A stretch of DNA of 64,000 nucleotides from Eilatimonas milleporae (GCF_003688555.1 NZ_REFR01000010.1:558001-622000), one strand, 5' to 3'; positions 27,961 to 37,953 are shown, numbered from the stretch's first letter. Notes: generated by a model not told the origin, from the letters alone. Numbers and translations: made by a program.

Positions 27961-29843
27961 TGCGCTGTCTCCCCTTTTGATGCGGGAATGCCGGCACGGT
28001 CCAGTGCATCGCCAAGAACGGCGATGAAATCCATGCCTTCGTACAGACAGGCCGTCAGACCGAGACTTTTCAAATGTTCCTCGTCCTTCCTGCGGCCAGC
28101 GATATAAACGCCTTTTGCACCGGCACCCGCCAGAGCCGATATGACAGGACCGCCATCTTCGTCATAAAGGGTGTCCGGTCCGCTCAAAACAGCAATTGGC
28201 GCACCGGACGCTTTGAAAGCCCGGGCGATAGCGGCGGTGTTCATGCCGTCGCCGCTCTCCACCGTATGAAATCCGGCGGTGGCAAAGGCATTGGCCGTCC
28301 AGCGCGTGCGCGGTAAATGCCCGGTTTTGGGGCCCAGGGCCGCAAGGAAAACGGATGGTGCCGTCTCTTCCGCACGATGGCGCAAGCGTTCAAAGTCCTC
28401 CGCATCGCGGTGAAAGGGCAAAGGCTGCAACGTTTCCACCGCCGCAGGCAAATCATCCCGGCGAGGAGGTAATGGCGCAGGACCAAAACCCCGGGTTTTT
28501 TTCTCATCCAGCAGGGGAAAACTGGACACCCCTGTTACCGGGAGTGTCCGGCGGGCGACATCGCGGGCCCGGCTGGTCCAGCCTGCGATACAGTCGCGCG
28601 CAATCCTGCCGGACCGCAAAGCTGTCAAAGCCCCTCCTTCTTTCTCAATATTCTGAAAATATTCCCATGCTTTATGAGTTATTTTTGAAGTGATATCTTC
28701 AATTACGGACGCGCCGGCTGCCGGGTCGCGTACACGGTGCAAATGGCTTTCTTCCATCAGAATGACGGAAATATTGCGTGACAGCCGCCGCGCGGCAGCC
28801 CCCGGCAGGCCATGAAGCGTATCATGCGGTAACAGTGTCACACTGTCGGCACCACTCAAACCGGCACCGAAGGCGGCACTGGCCGAGCGCAGGATATTCA
28901 CCCATGGATCGTATACCGTCATCATTCGCAGCGACTGGGTGGCGAACACACGCGCCGGGCCTGTATCCACACCGCACGCCTGAAGGACCCGCGTCCAAAG
29001 GCGCCGCAAAGACCGCCCCTTGGCCAGAGTTAAAACCCAATCCGCTTCAGCGACAAATCCCAGTTCGATCTGCGCCGATGCAGCGTCCAGGGACAGTCCT
29101 TCCGCCTCCATAGCCCGCAGATATTGAACCGCGGTGGCTATGGTCAGGCCGAGTTCCATCACCTCATCCGCGCCGGCGGTGTGATATACGGCAGGATCGA
29201 CGGCAAATGCACGATAGCCCGGAACCTCATCCAGAAACCGTCGGGCAAAACCAGCTGCGGACGACAGGGCCTCTTCAGCCGATGTCAACAACCGTCCATT
29301 GCGGGCCAGCGCCGCCAACGGATCCGCGCCCAGGGCCCCTTTCGCCGCGCCCGTCAAGCCGCGCGCCTGTAAAATGGCCATCACCGCTTCGCCCGCAGAT
29401 ACGATTTCCTCGCCCGGCATCAAACGGAGATGGATCAGATCAAGCAAGACGTTCTCAAGGGCGCGATCCAGATCAACTGAAGCAATACCCGGAACCATCC
29501 CTGCCCTCAGGCGCAATTCCAGTGCTGTCGCACCGCCCTCAAGGTCGCTGAGGATTGCCGTATTGGCCTGTGCCGCGTCAGGGTCCCAGTGGCGTGCAAC
29601 AATATCCCAGGCCCCTTGCCTGCCCGCCGGCTGCATTTCCGGGACAATCCGGCCCGGCACGCCGAGCGCATCAAAGGCTATGCCGCCGGGCGTCTCTGAG
29701 CGAAGCGCGCTTTCCACGCCGCGGCCTCTCAGCGCCTTTTCGGCAAGCGTGATCCAGTCCGGTTCGGCTTTTGTCTCAAAACCGGCTGACAGGTGCATGG
29801 TCCTGCCTGTCTTTTCGTCCGGGTCAGATATGGCCTCTGTCAC
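27957..29843 (-). CDS. mutA: methylmalonyl-CoA mutase, small subunit
   Basis: This 628-aa product is the non-catalytic partner of MutB. It keeps the barrel (for example [22 protein letters not shown] in two parts) and a shrunken C-terminal domain that lacks the DxHxxG cobalamin motif, as expected for MutA. I chose a GTG start at 29843 because GGAGGAGG lies five bases upstream; the frame is open to 29888 and a later ATG (29798) is possible. It is the first gene of the operon. No cobalamin riboswitch fits in the 108 bases upstream. Confidence 0.9.
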   Translation of the reverse strand: MTEAISDPDEKTGRTMHLSAGFETKAEPDWITLAEKALRGRGVESALRSETPGGIAFDALGVPGRIVPEMQPAGRQGAWDIVARHWDPDAAQANTAILSDLEGGATALELRLRAGMVPGIASVDLDRALENVLLDLIHLRLMPGEEIVSAGEAVMAILQARGLTGAAKGALGADPLAALARNGRLLTSAEEALSSAAGFARRFLDEVPGYRAFAVDPAVYHTAGADEVMELGLTIATAVQYLRAMEAEGLSLDAASAQIELGFVAEADWVLTLAKGRSLRRLWTRVLQACGVDTGPARVFATQSLRMMTVYDPWVNILRSASAAFGAGLSGADSVTLLPHDTLHGLPGAAARRLSRNISVILMEESHLHRVRDPAAGASVIEDITSKITHKAWEYFQNIEKEGGALTALRSGRIARDCIAGWTSRARDVARRTLPVTGVSSFPLLDEKKTRGFGPAPLPPRRDDLPAAVETLQPLPFHRDAEDFERLRHRAEETAPSVFLAALGPKTGHLPRTRWTANAFATAGFHTVESGDGMNTAAIARAFKASGAPIAVLSGPDTLYDEDGGPVISALAGAGAKGVYIAGRRKDEEHLKSLGLTACLYEGMDFIAVLGDALDRAGIPASKGETAQ

Positions 29844-29951
29844 GACAGCCTCCTCCAAACAAAGGGGTGATCTGCCGACCAGCCCCACAATTCCGCGCCC
29901 GCGACCCTATCCAATCACGGCAAAAATCGCAAATCCAATAGGGTCGGCGCT

Positions 29952-30764
29952 TTAGAGAACGGAGGACAGAAGCCGTGCCGTCGCGGCAACGAGGAAAAAC
30001 CCGAAAACCAGGCTGAGCGCCCGTTGCGGCAGGCGGTGCGCGGCGGCAGCCCCATATGGCGCCGTCAATGCGGCAGCCGGTGCCACAATCAGTACGGACG
30101 GCACATGGATAAATCCCAAACTGCCCCAAGGTCTGCCCGCTACATCGCCGCCAATGAGATAACCGGCGCCACCGCTTAAACTGATGACAAACCCGATGAG
30201 CGACGCGGTACCCACTGCCCGCGTGATGGCCGTGCCATACAGGGTCATGTAAGGCACCGAAAAACTGCCGCCGCCGATACCAAGCACAGCCGAGAAAAAC
30301 CCTATCAATCCCGGGGGAAGCATGCCGGAGAAACCACCGGGCAGTCTGGCCCCCAGGCGCCAGTGATCGATGGGCAGCAACATTTTTATACTTAAAAACG
30401 CCGCAAGACCGGCAAACAGAAACACCAGTTCGCGCGATTTCAACGAAGCGGCAAAAGCAGCACCGCACAGGCTGCCAAGTATGACCGCCGGCCCCCAGCG
30501 GCGGATCAGCGCCCAATCCACCGCACCACGGCGGTGATGCGCCCTGATGCTGGACAGGTTGGTCACGACAATAATGGCAAGCGAGGTGGCGATTGCCATA
30601 TGCATGCGCCAGATATCCGGCGCGTCCGCGAGCGCACTGAACAGAACCGGCACGGTGATAATGCCGCCACCGATACCCAGAAGCCCGGCCAGAAATCCCG
30701 CCAGCAAACCGGCTACAAGCAGTGCGGCGATCACCGGGCCGTAAGACATAAGACTATCGATCAT
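29952..30764 (-). CDS. TauE/SafE family sulfite or organosulfur exporter
   Basis: A membrane protein of 270 aa with about eight hydrophobic segments in the two-fold repeat typical of the TauE/SafE family; the repeated GIGGGIITVPVL (about 30-41) and GIGGGSFSVPYM (about 160-171) are its hallmark. Members export sulfite, sulfoacetate or related anions; the actual substrate here is unknown. The gene lies 12 bases after a small Cys-rich gene on the same strand and is probably translated from a shared mRNA. Confidence 0.88.
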   Translation of the reverse strand: MIDSLMSYGPVIAALLVAGLLAGFLAGLLGIGGGIITVPVLFSALADAPDIWRMHMAIATSLAIIVVTNLSSIRAHHRRGAVDWALIRRWGPAVILGSLCGAAFAASLKSRELVFLFAGLAAFLSIKMLLPIDHWRLGARLPGGFSGMLPPGLIGFFSAVLGIGGGSFSVPYMTLYGTAITRAVGTASLIGFVISLSGGAGYLIGGDVAGRPWGSLGFIHVPSVLIVAPAAALTAPYGAAAAHRLPQRALSLVFGFFLVAATARLLSSVL

Positions 30765-30776
30765 ATAATGGTATCG

Positions 30777-30992
30777 CTATGAGCGTTCAGAACACTGCAC
30801 TGCATTCGGCCCGCCGGGAACCCTCTGATGAGGAGGCGGAGCCGCAGGGTTCGACAGGCCGCAGCCCTCGGCGGTTGCCCCGTCACAGCAAGGGGCGACA
30901 TTCATCTTGCAGTGGGCGCACTGGCCGTGACCATGGACCCAGATTATAGGAGCGACATGTCCGCAATTGAAGCACTGTGCCGGCTTTGCCAT
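30777..30992 (-). CDS. small Cys-rich, zinc-ribbon-like protein
   Basis: This 71-aa product starts at an ATG with AAGGA about 11 bases upstream. Two CxxC pairs (C7/C10 and C25/C28) frame a WVHGHG segment with H20 and H22, followed by C35, C36 and C44. The pattern fits a zinc ribbon or another metal site. I recall similar CFNCGH...WVHGHGQC proteins in related bacteria but no assigned role. It lies 12 bases upstream of the TauE/SafE gene, so an operon is likely. The C-terminal part after about 45 is Pro-rich and probably unstructured. Confidence 0.7.
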   Translation of the reverse strand: MAKPAQCFNCGHVAPIIWVHGHGQCAHCKMNVAPCCDGATAEGCGLSNPAAPPPHQRVPGGPNAVQCSERS

Positions 30993-31227
30993 GATGGTTC
31001 CATCCTTTCCGGTCCGTTGAAAATGTCTCAAAATACCGTGTGGGTGTGGACAGGCCACATATCCGTCCAATGCAATACAGACCATGCTGACGGCTCATAC
31101 GCCATCTGACAATATGAGACTTTTCAACTTCGACTGACAAGCTCGGCATCCTCAACTATAGTTACTCGCGCTCGCGCATGTGGTTTGAAACATGACGCAG
31201 CCCCGGAGGATCAAGTGGGAGGACACA

Positions 31228-33297
31228 ATGAGGCTTTTGAGAATGATCGGCAGCGGCCTTGCTGCCGTCACTATGCTGACAGGCGGCATCCTTGCCGAAA
31301 CCTTACAGCCTGAACACTGGCTGGACTGGGAGCGCGCCGGCGCTGCCCAGATTTCACCGGATGGAAACACCATCGTCTATACCCGATCCCGCGTCGATCA
31401 GATGAACGACCGCTGGGCATCGGAAATCTGGATGATGAATGCGGACGGCAGCAAACAGCGTTTTCTGACAAAAGGACGCGGTGTGCGTTGGTCACCCGAT
31501 GGAACGCGTATCGCCTACATCGCAGATGGACATTGCAAAACCGATGGGCATTGCAAAAAGGAGGGTGCGCAGATTTTCGTACGCTGGATGGATGCCGAAG
31601 GCGCCACCAGCCAGGTCACTCATGTAAGACACGCACCGCGCATGCTGCGCTGGTCACCCGACGGGACCCGTATCGCTTTCCGCGCCCGGGTGCCGGCACA
31701 ATCCGAATGGACCGTGAAAATCGCCACACCGCCCAAAGGCGCCGAATGGAACCGGAATGCCACGGTAATCGATACCCTGCACTACCGGCAGGACCGCGTC
31801 GGCATGATCAAGGGGTTCGATCATCTTTTCGTCGTCACGGCGGACGGCGGCACGGCCCGGGCCCTGACAGAAGGCCGCTGGCACACAAGCGCACGGTTTT
31901 CAGGCACGGTTCAAAGCTCTCCGTTCGCATGGACACCGGATGGCAGTCATATCGTTTTTGACGGCAACGGCCCGGACGGCGCTACGGACGAAGCCGCGCT
32001 GAGCAGTCATATCCATAAAATCAATGTCAACAGCGGCGACATCACGCAGTTGACATCAACGCCGGGCTTCTGGGCATCACCCGCCCTGTCTCCCGACGGG
32101 GAAACCGTTGTTTACGGCGGCAAGGTGGAGACGATTTCCACATATGGCCCGGATCAGATACGGCGTATTTCCGTCAATGGCGGCACGGAAACCGTCATCA
32201 CCGCCGATTTACCGGCAGGCGCCGCCAACTTCCTGTTCACACGCCGTAACGACCGGGTTTATTTCAGTCTGAATGCCGAAGGAACGACGCAGATCATGCG
32301 GCTGAACATGAACGGCCGCATGGAGGCCGTGACCAGCGGCAACCACCGTCTAAGCCTGGACAGCATCACGTCGGACGGCGCCTTTGCCGGACGCGGCACC
32401 AATCCGTCACATGATTTCGATATCGTCACAGGGACGGTGACCCGTGGCAGACTGAGCCGCCTGACCGATCTGAACGCAGACATCCTGGAGGATGTCACCC
32501 TTGGCAATGTTGAGGAGTTCTGGACGGACAGCAGCGACAATACACGCGTTCAGGGTTGGGTCGTGACCCCGCCCGGTTTCGACCCCGACAAAAAATACCC
32601 CATGCTTCTGTATATCCACGGCGGACCGCATGCCATGTATGGGGTGAATTTCAATTTCGTGTTTCAAGCCATGGCCGCCAAGGGATATGTGGTGGTTTTC
32701 ACCAATCCGCGCGGCTCTACCGGATACGGGGCGGCGTTCGCCAATGCCATCGACAATGCCTATCCGGGACGACGTGATTTCGACGACCTGATGGCCGGCG
32801 TCGATGCCGTGGTCAGCCGGGGCTATGTGGATGAAGACCACATGTATGTGACCGGCTGTTCCGGGGGCGGCGTCCTGACCACATGGGTAGTCGGCAACAC
32901 CGACCGTTTCGCGGCAGGGGCAGCGCTGTGCCCAGTGATCAACTGGGTCAGTTTCTCGGGCACGGCGGACATTGTCGCCTGGTCCTACAAACGTTTTCAC
33001 AAACCCTGGTGGGAGGATATGGAAACCTGGCTGAAACACTCCCCGCTGATGCGGGCGCCGCATATCACCACGCCGACCCTGTTCATGACCGGCGATAAAG
33101 ACCTGCGGACACCGCTGGCCCAGGCTGAAGAGATGTATTCCGCCCTGAAAATGCTGGATGTGCCGACAAAGCTTGTCGTCATGCATGGCGAGTACCACGG
33201 CACCACGCGTATTCCGTCCAATATGCTCAGAACCATCGCGATACTGGATAAATGGTTCAAGGAATGGCCGGAAGCAGGTGGTGCGGAGCGCGAATAG
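31228..33297 (+). CDS. exported S9 family peptidase (prolyl oligopeptidase/acylaminoacyl peptidase type)
   Basis: A serine peptidase of 689 aa. Residues 1-23 form a Sec signal peptide (MRLLRMIGSGLAAVTMLTGG then ILAE). The middle is a WD40-like beta-propeller with repeated WSPDGTRIA units. The C-terminal alpha/beta hydrolase has HGGPH near 470, the nucleophile Ser in GCSGGG near 550, Asp in GDKDLRTPL and His in HGEYHGT. It probably cuts short peptides in the periplasm. ATG 31228 has GGGAGG seven bases upstream. Odd: an 18-bp tandem duplication (31525-31560) doubles a DGHCKT/DGHCKK unit in the propeller. A strong terminator follows. Confidence 0.93.
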   Translation: MRLLRMIGSGLAAVTMLTGGILAETLQPEHWLDWERAGAAQISPDGNTIVYTRSRVDQMNDRWASEIWMMNADGSKQRFLTKGRGVRWSPDGTRIAYIADGHCKTDGHCKKEGAQIFVRWMDAEGATSQVTHVRHAPRMLRWSPDGTRIAFRARVPAQSEWTVKIATPPKGAEWNRNATVIDTLHYRQDRVGMIKGFDHLFVVTADGGTARALTEGRWHTSARFSGTVQSSPFAWTPDGSHIVFDGNGPDGATDEAALSSHIHKINVNSGDITQLTSTPGFWASPALSPDGETVVYGGKVETISTYGPDQIRRISVNGGTETVITADLPAGAANFLFTRRNDRVYFSLNAEGTTQIMRLNMNGRMEAVTSGNHRLSLDSITSDGAFAGRGTNPSHDFDIVTGTVTRGRLSRLTDLNADILEDVTLGNVEEFWTDSSDNTRVQGWVVTPPGFDPDKKYPMLLYIHGGPHAMYGVNFNFVFQAMAAKGYVVVFTNPRGSTGYGAAFANAIDNAYPGRRDFDDLMAGVDAVVSRGYVDEDHMYVTGCSGGGVLTTWVVGNTDRFAAGAALCPVINWVSFSGTADIVAWSYKRFHKPWWEDMETWLKHSPLMRAPHITTPTLFMTGDKDLRTPLAQAEEMYSALKMLDVPTKLVVMHGEYHGTTRIPSNMLRTIAILDKWFKEWPEAGGAERE
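31525..31560 (+). repeat. 18-bp tandem duplication inside the S9 peptidase gene
   Basis: Two adjacent 18-base units, differing at three positions, encode DGHCKT and DGHCKK. The duplication keeps the frame and adds a pair of cysteines to the propeller. Confidence 0.75.
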
Positions 33298-33325
33298 ATA
33301 CATCCGACCCCACTAAAACGCATGA

Positions 33326-33354
33326 CCCGCCAGTGCCATACTGGCGGGTTTTTT
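33326..33354 (+). terminator. rho-independent terminator of the S9 peptidase gene
   Basis: CCCGCCAG-TGCCATA-CTGGCGGG is a perfect 8-bp stem followed by six Ts. It lies 28 bases past the stop codon. Confidence 0.9.
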
Positions 33355-33838
33355 GTGACATAACCGGCGTTCGCGTAGCGCTGCCGCCGCTTTGTCGTAT
33401 CGGTTTCCACAGGCACAAAAAAATTCGCAGGATTTTTCGTCAAACATCCGTATGATGGGAAAAGGGGCAGTATTTCAGTCAGGGCTTGTCAAAAAGCGAA
33501 ACAAGGGTCAATTCAGGGAGAGATTTGTGACTCTGACATTTACCGGCGCGCCCACAGGACCAAGCCAGTGCGCGGCCTTTGACGTGACCCACGCGTTCAA
33601 TACAGGCAGGCGGGGGACTTTTTGATGATTGTCCAGCGCCATTCCCATACAATCTGTCGCGTTCCACCGGGTGTCGGTTGCATTTTTTCCCCTGCTGCCC
33701 CAGAGGTTTCAGGACATATGTAGCTGCCCATCCCGGTGCCCTGCTCCATTCCCGCCGGAGGCACGACTGTTACGGACCGCTCATTCGGCGCGCCGCTTAT
33801 CCACATCATTTTCCAATTATGAGACGATCGTTATCCGC
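33355..33838. promoter_or_regulatory. 484-bp intergenic region before the autotransporter gene
   Basis: No firm gene. A GTG-initiated 32-codon frame (33527-33625) has GGGAGAG at good spacing but no recognisable product, so I do not call it. The rest should contain the autotransporter promoter; I could not assign it. Confidence 0.4.
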
Positions 33839-36800
33839 ATGATTCATTTATCCTATCGAACCGGCATCGCTGCCACCCTTGTCATGTCCCTGTTGCCGCA
33901 AAGCCATGCCCAGGATGCCACCATCGACGAAGAAGAAACGGCGTCCGTCTCGACCACGCAAAGGCTCGGCCAGGGTCCCGCCACCCTGACGATCACCAGT
34001 GAGGGCAGCATCAACGTGACCCAGGGAACGGCGCTGCGTATTGACGGACCGCATACACTGGACCTTAGCGGTGCACTGATCAGCAGCGCCGAGCGGGATG
34101 CAACCGGCCTTTTGATTGACGCGTCCGGTCAGGCCATAAACGCCGACCTGACCCTGTCAGGGTCCATGACTGTTGGAAATTCTGATTCAGACACGCGGGA
34201 TTTGAGCATTTCGTCCCTGAATGTCGGGATCGACATTGCCGGAGGCGAAGGGTTTTTTGGCGACATAACGGCCAGCGGCAGTAACCGCGTGACAGTCTAT
34301 GGCTCGGATGCGACGGGCATGCGCATAGGGACCGGTTTCAACGGTGATATCGTCATTGACGGCGCCCTCAGCGTTATCGGCAACCGCGGCATCGGTCTGG
34401 ATATCCAGGCACCGGTGACCGGCGATATAAGATTGGATGGCACTGTTTCGGCCAATGACCTGGACAGTATCGGTGTACGGGTTGGCGGGCCGGTGACGGG
34501 AGCGGTGACCGTTGCCGGCACCGTTTCAATCGGTACCGCACCGCAGGTCGATGGAGATGGAAACAATGTCGATGGCATCTCCGGCCTCGCCGGGCTTCTG
34601 GTTGAACAGGACATCACCGGCGGGCTTCTGCTGGAAGGGGTGGGACGAAACAATACGGGCGTCGACGAAGACGGCGAGCGGTTCGGCCCCACGACCGACA
34701 GCGTTATCAACAGCAGGGGAAGCGGAACGGCGTTTCTGCTGGAAAATCGCAAAGCGGACACCAGCGATCTTGTCATCGGCCTCGTCAACGAAACCGACTA
34801 TGGCCTGATCATGCGCGGCACCGTCTCGGCCACCCCGAGCGATCCCGGCGTGGACACCCTTGCCGCCCGTCTCACCGGGGGCGATGACGGCCGCCTGACG
34901 CGGGTCGAAGGGGGAATCTGGCTGGATACCGGGATTATCGACGCTGAATCCCTGGATGCAAACGCAACCGGGCTGATCCTCGGCAACGGATTTTCAACGC
35001 CCATATTGTTCAATGACGGCCGCATCCAGGGGGAGACGCTCCGCAGTGCCCAGCTGAATGACGACGGCGAAACCGTTTTCGGACCGGGCGGCAGTGCCTT
35101 CGGGCTGCTGATTGAGGAAACAGCAAGTCTGCCGGAGCTGGACAACAGAGGGTCGATTATTGCCATAGCGGCGGGGGACGACAGTTCCGCTGTCGCGCTG
35201 CGCGATCAGTCGGGAACACTGACGGAAATCATCAACAGAGGCACCATCGCCGCCATTATCCAGGAAGACGGCACGGGGAGCGCGATAGCGATTGACCTGG
35301 GTGCGAGCGATGCGGACTTACGGCTGGTCAACAACGGCGCCATCATCGGCGATATTTTCCTGGGGAGCGGCGACGACAGGGTCCGGTTCGCCAATGGTTC
35401 GCACGAAGGACGGCTGGATTTCGGGACGGGCAACGATACGCTAGTCCTGCGCGGCGAAACCGAACTGGAAGCGGTCGTCAGCTCCTCCGGCACGCTTCAT
35501 CTGGATGCGGCGGAAACGTCCCTGACATTGCCGGCCTCGCAGCGGCTGACGGCGACCACCGGTTTCTTCGGCACGGACACGACGATAGAATTCCAACTGA
35601 ACCCGCGCAGCGGCGAAAGCAGCCAGCTGGTTTTCACCGACACCCTGACACTGACCGATACCGTTGTGATCCGCCCCACTCTGAACAGCCTGTCACTGGA
35701 CCAGCAATCTTTTGTGCTGATCGACGCCGGCACTATCGCGGGGGCCGGCGATATCACGGAATTTGTTGAAATCGATGCCCTGCCCTTCCTGTTCAATGTC
35801 GACTTTTCCCAGGAAACGGTCGACAGAACGCAACTGGTACTGGATGTGGAACTGAAAACAGCCGAAGAGCTTGGCCTGGACGCAAATTTCACCACGCTCT
35901 ACAACGCGCTGACGACCGAGGGTATTCTTGAGGAAAGGCTGGATGAGGCTTTTGCCACGGTTGCGGATGAGGCGGCCACCAACATTGCGCTGACGAGTCT
36001 GCTACCGGATCTGACGAATGCCTCATTCGATCTGGAGGTCGAGCGGTTGCGGATCCATGAACAGAATATCAGCAACCGGCTGCGGACCTTTGTCACCGAC
36101 CAGGCCTATGAAAGCGGGTTCTGGGCCCGGGAAACCATCAGCCTGTCCGACGTGAGCGACGCCAACAGCCTTCTGGACGGCGATATTCTGAATATCGATC
36201 TGTCGCTTGGCTATGACAGATCCATCAGTGACAGCCTTGCCGTTGGCCTGAGCGGTACGTTCACGCTTGCAGGGTTTTCACGCGACGAGGAGCTCGGCTC
36301 GGAGCTGAGCCGCATCGGCGGGGCCGTATCCGCCTATGGAATGTGGCGGAACGGCGGGCTGTATGCGGGTGTGGATGTAGGCGCCGCCTTCGCGACAACG
36401 GAGCGGGAGCGTCAGACCGTTGTCCAGTCGCAGGAAAGGCTATCCGAGGCGGACAATACCCTGTTCTCGGCACATGCCACAGCGGAAGTGGGCTACGATC
36501 TCAAGGTCGGCGGGCTGCATCTGGCCCCCTTCGGTCGGCTGACCACGATGATTGCAAACGAAGGCAGCTATACCGAGGAAGGCACCAACGCTCTCAACTA
36601 TTCCGTTGAAAGCCGCGATATGACTTATATAGCGGCCACATACGGTGCCTATGCCGGCTATGATATCAAGTGGGATGCCAACAATATTCTGCGTCCGATG
36701 GTCTTTGCCCAGCGGACGGATCAGTTGAACAGCGATACGCTGGACCCGATCATCGCCACTGTTGTCGATACGGATGAAACCCTGACTTTCAATGCCGAGT

Positions 36801-36943
36801 TACTGGATGGAGGGTCCGAGAGCTTCGGCGGCGGCTTCTTCCTGTTTGGGGGCGCCTATTCAAGCTATATCGGGTATCGTCAGGACAAATTCGACACTCG
36901 CACGGTCCACAGCGGTACGATCAATTTCCGTCTGGAATTTTAG
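33839..36943 (+). CDS. autotransporter (type Va secretion) with beta-helix passenger
   Basis: This 1034-aa surface protein has a signal peptide (1 to about 25, ending HAQ), a long beta-helical passenger (about 40-770) rich in short Gly/Asp/Thr repeats such as VTGDIRLDGTVSA, and a C-terminal autotransporter barrel (about 780-1034) ending in FRLEF with the terminal Phe needed for Bam insertion. A Ca-binding-like pair, GSGDDRVRF and GTGNDTLVL, lies near 575-605. The passenger function (adhesion or enzyme) cannot be read. ATG 33839 gives the signal peptide; the frame is open 70 codons upstream without support. It is followed by a small outer-membrane barrel gene. Confidence 0.9.
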   Translation: MIHLSYRTGIAATLVMSLLPQSHAQDATIDEEETASVSTTQRLGQGPATLTITSEGSINVTQGTALRIDGPHTLDLSGALISSAERDATGLLIDASGQAINADLTLSGSMTVGNSDSDTRDLSISSLNVGIDIAGGEGFFGDITASGSNRVTVYGSDATGMRIGTGFNGDIVIDGALSVIGNRGIGLDIQAPVTGDIRLDGTVSANDLDSIGVRVGGPVTGAVTVAGTVSIGTAPQVDGDGNNVDGISGLAGLLVEQDITGGLLLEGVGRNNTGVDEDGERFGPTTDSVINSRGSGTAFLLENRKADTSDLVIGLVNETDYGLIMRGTVSATPSDPGVDTLAARLTGGDDGRLTRVEGGIWLDTGIIDAESLDANATGLILGNGFSTPILFNDGRIQGETLRSAQLNDDGETVFGPGGSAFGLLIEETASLPELDNRGSIIAIAAGDDSSAVALRDQSGTLTEIINRGTIAAIIQEDGTGSAIAIDLGASDADLRLVNNGAIIGDIFLGSGDDRVRFANGSHEGRLDFGTGNDTLVLRGETELEAVVSSSGTLHLDAAETSLTLPASQRLTATTGFFGTDTTIEFQLNPRSGESSQLVFTDTLTLTDTVVIRPTLNSLSLDQQSFVLIDAGTIAGAGDITEFVEIDALPFLFNVDFSQETVDRTQLVLDVELKTAEELGLDANFTTLYNALTTEGILEERLDEAFATVADEAATNIALTSLLPDLTNASFDLEVERLRIHEQNISNRLRTFVTDQAYESGFWARETISLSDVSDANSLLDGDILNIDLSLGYDRSISDSLAVGLSGTFTLAGFSRDEELGSELSRIGGAVSAYGMWRNGGLYAGVDVGAAFATTERERQTVVQSQERLSEADNTLFSAHATAEVGYDLKVGGLHLAPFGRLTTMIANEGSYTEEGTNALNYSVESRDMTYIAATYGAYAGYDIKWDANNILRPMVFAQRTDQLNSDTLDPIIATVVDTDETLTFNAELLDGGSESFGGGFFLFGGAYSSYIGYRQDKFDTRTVHSGTINFRLEF

Positions 36944-37339
36944 CCTGGACGACTGGTGGAGGCCTATAGGTTTTTCCATCAGTCGCCGCCTTGCGGCATC
37001 GCCGAAAAGGGGCAGACAAAAACGGCTTGTCGGGTTACAGACCGGCCCTGCTTTATAAAACATAAAACCGCTCGGTGACACTTGGCGGTTTTATGCTGGC
37101 GCCTCGTCACCATATCAGGAATAGCATGCCTTGTTGTCTCCGGCCCGGATGCGGATGCCGTTTCTTTATGGCTTTTCCTACCTTGCACTAAACATGACAG
37201 CGACAAAAACGGATCATGATCACGGGCGTCCTCTCCACGCGTCATGGTATGTAACTTACACCTAACTCATTGATTTAATGATATTAATTTAAAATAAGAT
37301 CGCTTGACAGACGACCCGATATCTGTGCATGCCCTCGGT
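36944..37339. promoter_or_regulatory. intergenic region between the autotransporter and the small outer-membrane protein
   Basis: No gene. It holds an 11-bp inverted repeat (37061-37095) and a markedly AT-rich segment at 37265-37300 that is the likely core promoter of the downstream gene, ahead of an operator-like dyad (37340-37361). Confidence 0.5.
37061..37095. terminator. 11-bp inverted repeat, possible autotransporter terminator
   Basis: CATAAAACCGC and GCGGTTTTATG pair perfectly around a 13-base loop. The TTTT lies inside the stem, so termination would be weak but possible on both strands. It is 118 bases past the autotransporter stop codon. Confidence 0.45.
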
Positions 37340-37361
37340 TTGACCACGCTAGTGTGGTCAA
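37340..37361. promoter_or_regulatory. operator-like dyad before the small outer-membrane protein gene
   Basis: TTGACCAC and GTGGTCAA are perfect 8-bp arms around a GCTAGT centre. The site ends 28 bases before the start codon, where a bound repressor or an mRNA hairpin could affect transcription or ribosome access. Confidence 0.5.
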
Positions 37362-37389
37362 TTCCGTATGGTTTTCAAAGGAATTCATT

Positions 37390-37917
37390 ATGAAACACGC
37401 TCTTTTGGGTACTGTGTTGTCGGCACTGGTCGGTACAACCGCCATGGCCCAGGATACGCCAAAATATTTTGACGGATTTTTCGTCGGCGGCGACGCCGGC
37501 ATCACCGATGATGGCGATTTTTATTACGGTGCTCATGGTGGCTACCGTGTCCAAACGGACAATGATTTCGTTTATGGCATTGAAGGAACGTTCGGCAGCA
37601 TCGATGCCTCGGACTCGTTCGGACGGGTGAGCGCCGAAATCGACAATGTCTGGTCTGCCAGTGCTTTCGTCGGGCTGCCTTTCGGCAAGGACCGCAAGAA
37701 TCTCTGGACCGTCGGCGGCGGATTTACCCAGATCAATGCAAGCGCCACCGCAGCCGGCATCGAGGTTTCGGAAGGGTTCAGCGGTTTTCGGGCCTCAACC
37801 GGGTATGAGCGCGTTCTGAGCGACACTGTACGTCTGCGTTTTCAGGGGAATTACGCCAATTACGAGCAAGGTGTCGATGGCCTGACCTTTACAGGCGGTT
37901 TTACCTTCGCCTTCTAG
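37390..37917 (+). CDS. small outer-membrane beta-barrel protein
   Basis: This 175-aa product has a signal peptide (1-21, ending AMAQ) and then about eight alternating beta strands with the pattern of OmpA/OmpX-like barrels (GFFVGGDAGI, GAHGGYRVQT, VYGIEGTFGS, ASAFVGLPFG, GFRASTGYERV, TFTGGFTFAF). It ends in Phe, as barrel substrates of BamA do. AAAGGA lies eight bases upstream of the ATG, so I rejected the earlier in-frame start at 37354. Similar proteins serve as small porins or stabilisers of the outer membrane. It is convergent with katG. Confidence 0.85.
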   Translation: MKHALLGTVLSALVGTTAMAQDTPKYFDGFFVGGDAGITDDGDFYYGAHGGYRVQTDNDFVYGIEGTFGSIDASDSFGRVSAEIDNVWSASAFVGLPFGKDRKNLWTVGGGFTQINASATAAGIEVSEGFSGFRASTGYERVLSDTVRLRFQGNYANYEQGVDGLTFTGGFTFAF

Positions 37918-37953
37918 GGCGGATCGGGAAATTGTGGATGACCAATGGACTGA

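Noticed and set aside
29844-29951. Possible cobalamin riboswitch before mutA
   Set aside because: The 108-base gap is too short for the element and lacks the conserved B12-box sequence.
33527-33625. 32-codon GTG frame with a good ribosome site before the autotransporter
   Set aside because: The peptide is not recognisable and the region has no other sign of coding; I mention it only inside the intergenic entry.
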